The notes under the pieces: generated by a model
What the model was told of the DNA's origin: nothing
Databases searched by the model: none
The model's input: the letters and a program-made list of their open reading frames with translations, nothing else
Shown here: piece by piece, positions 63,975 to 64,000 of the stretch
Position numbering within the stretch: the first letter of the stretch is position 1
Layout of the letters: each line of letters begins with the position of its first letter
Translations under genes and position numbers: made by a program
Source of the DNA: Dermabacter sp. p3-SID358
Lineage (GTDB): Bacteria > Actinomycetota > Actinomycetes > Actinomycetales > Dermabacteraceae
Direction of reading: 5' to 3'
NCBI RefSeq assembly: GCF_025147465.1
Contig: NZ_JALXOZ010000013.1
Coordinates: 4,771-68,770, forward strand
DNA length: 64,000 nucleotides

Positions 63975-63991
63975 GCCCCTTAAAAAGGGGC
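63975..63991 (+). other. Hairpin in the leader at the window end
   Basis: GCCCCTT (63975-63981) pairs perfectly with AAGGGGC (63985-63991) around AAA. No U-tract follows, so it is a leader structure or processing site and not a clear terminator. Confidence 0.45.
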
Positions 63992-64000
63992 GAGTGGGGT

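Overview
The window is one stretch of an actinobacterial chromosome: high GC, GTG/ATG starts, many stop/start overlaps (ATGA, GTGA), mycothiol-linked formaldehyde detoxification, SepF/DivIVA without FtsA, a DtxR/IdeR-type iron box and a meso-DAP-type MurE. Gene order (miaA-dapF-hflX-dinG-lexA-LysM-nrdR; mraZ to divIVA-lspA-rluD-dnaE; infC-rpmI-rplT; pheST-argRGH-tyrS) fits the Micrococcales. A relative of Dermabacter/Brachybacterium is plausible, but that is an inference from content and not a match I could run.

Layout. 1-7.5 kb: tRNA modification (miaA, cut by the window edge), lysine/DAP synthesis (dapF), an RsmC-like methyltransferase, the ribosome GTPase HflX, a DinG-like helicase, and an SOS node (lexA facing a membrane LysM protein across a cluster of LexA boxes, then nrdR). 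7.6-13.6 kb: a HelD-type RNA polymerase-recycling ATPase, a cold-shock protein, a spermidine-synthase-fold protein, a SAV_6107-type HEPN protein, DNA polymerase IV and a DUF3040 membrane protein. 13.6-32.5 kb: the complete dcw cluster (mraZ, rsmH, ftsL, ftsI, murE, murF, mraY, murD, ftsW, murG, murC, ftsQ, ftsZ, pgeF, sepF, yggT, divIVA). A long control region of phased MraZ-type repeats precedes it, and an mraW-type RNA hairpin lies between mraZ and rsmH. yggS, usually next to sepF, is missing. 32.5-41.9 kb: lspA, an RluD-type pseudouridine synthase, dnaE, several hypothetical membrane proteins, a divergent HisA/PriA, an SseB-domain protein and an MFS transporter. 42-46 kb: an iron-siderophore ABC importer of the YclNOPQ/Sst type on the minus strand behind an iron box. 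46.3-50.6 kb: infC (apparent AUC start and a leader attenuator), rpmI, rplT, an rRNA methyltransferase and a CopD-CtaG fusion. 50.6-54.8 kb: a divergent GH4 glycosidase/PfkB kinase pair, and a mycothiol-dependent formaldehyde dehydrogenase with a metallo-beta-lactamase hydrolase. 55-63.6 kb: pheST, argRGH and tyrS. 63.7-64 kb: two sigma70-like promoters and a structured leader that probably drive an rRNA operon beyond the window.

The genes are overwhelmingly core housekeeping. I see no mobile element, CRISPR array, prophage, tRNA gene or defence island, and no wholly new system. The interest lies in the regulatory DNA: phased MraZ repeats, a triple LexA box, tandem ARG boxes, an iron box on a canonical promoter, a non-canonical infC start with an attenuator, a 21-bp element shared by two promoters, and a recurring -10-N6/7-start geometry that predicts many leaderless transcripts.
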